Under the pieces are notes generated by a model, which made no database searches, was not told the DNA's origin, and worked only from the letters and a program-made list of their open reading frames with translations. 64,000 bases of DNA, from positions 1 to 64,000 of the forward strand of contig CALEMW010000220.1 in the NCBI GenBank assembly GCA_937910695.1, written 5' to 3'. A program made the translations under genes and the position numbers. Each line of letters begins with the position of its first letter. Position 1 is the first letter of the stretch. The stretch is from an uncultured bacterium (GTDB taxonomy: Bacteria; Krumholzibacteriota; Krumholzibacteriia; LZORAL124-64-63). Below, piece after piece: positions 61,980 to 64,000 of the stretch.

Positions 61980-63191
61980 ATGGCTAAGCAAGGATTCAAC
62001 ACGCGATGCGTGCACGGCACCAGCCGCAACGACGCCCGCTGGCGCAAGTCACGTCCGGTTTCGACCCCCATTTTCCAGACATCGACCTTCGCCTTCGAGA
62101 ACGCAGACCACGGTGCCGCCATCTTCGCCGGCGAAAACGACGGCTTCCTCTACACGCGCCTCGGCAATCCCACCCAGGAGGCACTCGAGGATCGCATGGC
62201 CGCCATCGAAGGCGGCGAAGCCGGACTCGCTCTGGCCAGCGGCATGGCCGCGGCGACAACCGCTGTGCTGACCCTGTGCGAGAGCGGTGATCACATCGTC
62301 TCCGGCGATACGCTGTACGGCGGCACCCACCAGCTCTTTACCCACACCTTGCCCCGCCTCGGCATCCGAGTCACCGAAGTGAAGGCCGACGATCCCGCCA
62401 ATTTCGCCGCCGCCATCACCGAGAAGACGAAGCTCGTCTATCTCGAGTCCCCGGCCAATCCGACCCTCGTGCTCACCGACATCGCTGCGGTGGCCGCAGT
62501 GGCCCACGAACACGGCATCCCGGTACTCGTGGACAACACGTTCTGCACGCCGTACCTGCAACGTCCCCTCGAACTCGGCGCCGACATCGTGCTGCACAGC
62601 GCCACCAAGTACATCGGCGGTCACGGCGACGCCATCGCCGGCGTCCTGGTCGGCAGCGAAGAATTCATCACCCGCGCCCGCTTCGAAACCCTGCGGGATG
62701 TGGGCGGCTGCATCTCGCCGTTCAACGCCTGGCTGCTGATCCGCGGCCTGAAGACCCTGCCGGTCCGCATGGACCGCCATTGCGCCAACGCTGCCCTCGT
62801 CGCCGAGTGGCTCGAAACCCAGCCGATGGTCACGAAGGTCATCTACCCCGGACTGAAAAGCCATCCTCAGCACGAGCTGGCGAAGCGGCAGCAGAGCGGT
62901 TTCGGCGGACTGGTGAGTTTCCATGTGGCCGGCAACGACGTGTTGACCCCGCGCGAGGCGGGAAAAGTCGTGATGGACAATGTGGAGCTCTGTACGCTGG
63001 CTGTCAGCTTGGGCGATGTCGACAGCCTGATCGAGCACCCCGGCACCATGACGCACTCCACCTACTCGGAGGAAGAATTGCTGAATGTGGGGATCGATCC
63101 GGCGATGATCCGTCTCTCGGTCGGTCTGGAGGATCCACAGGACATCATCGCCGATCTCGCACAGGCCCTGGGGCGGATCCAGACGACTTGA
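61980..63191 (+). CDS. Cys/Met-metabolism PLP enzyme (methionine gamma-lyase or cystathionine gamma-synthase/lyase)
   Basis: The 403-residue enzyme starts at ATG 61980 behind GGGGGC. It has NTRCVHGTS at the N-terminus, YTRLGNPTQEALEDRMAAIEGGEAGLALASGMAA, the YGGTHQLF segment, Asp in VLVDNTFCTP and the PLP lysine in LHSATKYIGGHGD, and ends with SVGLEDPQDIIADL. The Cys in VDNTFCTPYLQ and the R-L-G-N-P-T pattern are like methionine gamma-lyases, but family members cannot be told apart reliably by sequence. It handles sulfur (possibly selenium) amino acids in the cytosol. Confidence 0.9.
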   Translation: MAKQGFNTRCVHGTSRNDARWRKSRPVSTPIFQTSTFAFENADHGAAIFAGENDGFLYTRLGNPTQEALEDRMAAIEGGEAGLALASGMAAATTAVLTLCESGDHIVSGDTLYGGTHQLFTHTLPRLGIRVTEVKADDPANFAAAITEKTKLVYLESPANPTLVLTDIAAVAAVAHEHGIPVLVDNTFCTPYLQRPLELGADIVLHSATKYIGGHGDAIAGVLVGSEEFITRARFETLRDVGGCISPFNAWLLIRGLKTLPVRMDRHCANAALVAEWLETQPMVTKVIYPGLKSHPQHELAKRQQSGFGGLVSFHVAGNDVLTPREAGKVVMDNVELCTLAVSLGDVDSLIEHPGTMTHSTYSEEELLNVGIDPAMIRLSVGLEDPQDIIADLAQALGRIQTT

Positions 63192-63230
63192 CGGTTGTCA
63201 TGTGGCTCCCGATCAGGTTTTAATACCGCT

Positions 63231-63710
63231 ATGGTCGAACGCTCCTCCGACGATGGAATCATCCATTTCTCAACGTTCAACAGACCATCGAAGGACCTCG
63301 ATGCCGAAACCTTCGTCGCCGGGCTGCTCAAGCTGGTGCCGAAGTCCATGTTCTTCCTGCTACCCGTCTTCGCGGCGGTGCTGGCGGTCATCTACTGGCG
63401 CTCCCACCGCAAGTTCATCGAACACCTGGTATTCTCCTTGCACTACCACGCCTTCCTTTTTCTACTGTTCGCCATTGCCCTTATCGTCGACCAGAACGCA
63501 TTCCACATCACGGTCTTCTTCGGCATGCAAGTGTACCTTTTCTTCGCCCTTCGCCGCATCTACACCCAGGGTTGGTGGAAGACAGGCCTCAAGTTCTTCC
63601 TGCTGACCGGCACCTACAACGCCATCCTCTTCACATTGCTTGTCATCGTCGCGGTGTCCACAGCTCAGCTCATGGAATTACGGGAGACCCACCCGATGCT
63701 GGTGCAATAG
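63231..63710 (+). CDS. DUF3667-like membrane protein (C-terminal half only)
   Basis: The 159-residue protein, from ATG 63231, has about four hydrophobic helices. The stretch YWRSHRKFIEHLVFSLHYHAFLFLLF resembles the C-terminal part of DUF3667 proteins, which usually also have an N-terminal zinc ribbon missing here. It may be a short variant or a remnant. No good ribosome site was seen at 63231, and an alternative TTG start at 63195 is possible. It follows the PLP enzyme by 39 bases. Confidence 0.65.
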   Translation: MVERSSDDGIIHFSTFNRPSKDLDAETFVAGLLKLVPKSMFFLLPVFAAVLAVIYWRSHRKFIEHLVFSLHYHAFLFLLFAIALIVDQNAFHITVFFGMQVYLFFALRRIYTQGWWKTGLKFFLLTGTYNAILFTLLVIVAVSTAQLMELRETHPMLVQ

Positions 63711-63742
63711 ATCCTCAATTAGATCCGGATCTTGCCGCCATG

Positions 63743-63776
63743 AAAGAAGCCCCTCGAATCGATGATTCGAGGGGCT
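63743..63776 (-). terminator. Intrinsic terminator of the minus-strand gene at the window edge
   Basis: Thirteen-base arms AGCCCCTCGAATC and its complement with loop GAT, followed by TTCTTTC on the minus strand. It could also end the plus-strand DUF3667-like gene. Confidence 0.8.
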
Positions 63777-63797
63777 ATAGGCTTATTTAGGCAGGAA

Positions 63798-64000
63798 TCA
63801 GTGGACGGTCGCCGTCTCCGCTTCAGACTCCGTATCAGCGGCGACACGTTCAGAAGCCCACTCGTCGGCCAGCTTGATCAGATCTGCCGTGGTGGAAACG
63901 CGACGGAAGAGATCAAGGGCTTCCTGGAGCTGCACGTCGTCCTCGATGGCGACCCGGTAGGCGGCTTCCTGACCGAACTTCAGCCTCATGAGCTCTCGGC
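63798..64000 (-). CDS. C-terminal end of an unidentified gene (5' end outside window)
   Basis: The frame is open from the window edge (63998) to the stop at 63798 (about 66 codons). An internal ATG at 63989 has no clear ribosome site, so the gene probably begins outside. The visible part is helical and acidic (EDDVQLQEALDLFRRV, DLIKLADEWASERVAADTESEAE) and ends TATVH. The family cannot be identified. Confidence 0.55.
   Translation of the reverse strand, partial: RELMRLKFGQEAAYRVAIEDDVQLQEALDLFRRVSTTADLIKLADEWASERVAADTESEAETATVH

Overview
The window is about 64 kb of high-GC, gene-dense DNA from a Gram-negative, two-membrane bacterium. An LptD homologue, lipoproteins and several outer-membrane beta-barrels show the outer membrane. 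A PorX-type response regulator and a secreted C25 protease with a C-terminal sorting domain of the type IX secretion kind point to the FCB superphylum, perhaps an uncultured lineage such as Krumholzibacteriota or Eisenbacteria. That placement is inference. No tRNA, rRNA, CRISPR array, insertion sequence or prophage was seen.

Layout. 1-7043 (minus): a barrel-like protein and a helical periplasmic protein behind a sigma-54-type promoter, an NtrC-family regulator with its kinase, lipA, a metallo-beta-lactamase-fold hydrolase and a DUF1648 membrane protein. 7131-11304: a DUF255 thioredoxin-like protein, an O-methyltransferase and a divergent glycosyltransferase. 11376-19211 (minus): an electron-transfer island with a decaheme cytochrome, an MtrB-like barrel, a TetR regulator, a multiheme lipoprotein cytochrome read through an in-frame UGA, and a six-rhodanese lipoprotein. 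19378-24000: MarC, a porin with a Fur-box-like site, and a Na+/H+ antiporter operon. 24123-30117: a 1555-residue C25 protease and a repeat lipoprotein. 30343-38336: TerB, alanine racemase, a Fur-family regulator, small and secreted proteins including a frameshifted gene, a DEDDh exonuclease, and a metallophosphatase-tetraheme fusion also read through UGA. 38528-52074 (minus): HU, then a housekeeping block (lptD, ROK kinase, folC, accD, rimI, tsaB, tsaE, porX, histidine kinase, serS). 52210-53537: pyrF-pyrE. 53579-61843: a small membrane protein, a candidate RNA locus, an M16 peptidase pair and two ABC transporter pairs. 61980-64000: a Cys/Met-metabolism PLP enzyme, a DUF3667-like protein and a gene end.

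Main result. Two genes that would be annotated as broken each carry one in-frame UGA followed at the right distance by a bacterial SECIS-like hairpin. Both reading frames continue into conserved domains and both products carry c-type hemes. I read them as selenoproteins: a Sec-containing multiheme cytochrome inside a porin-cytochrome-rhodanese island resembling the ext clusters of Geobacter, and a Sec-containing metallophosphatase-like/tetraheme fusion. Whether the host has selA, selB, selC and selD cannot be seen here and is the decisive test.
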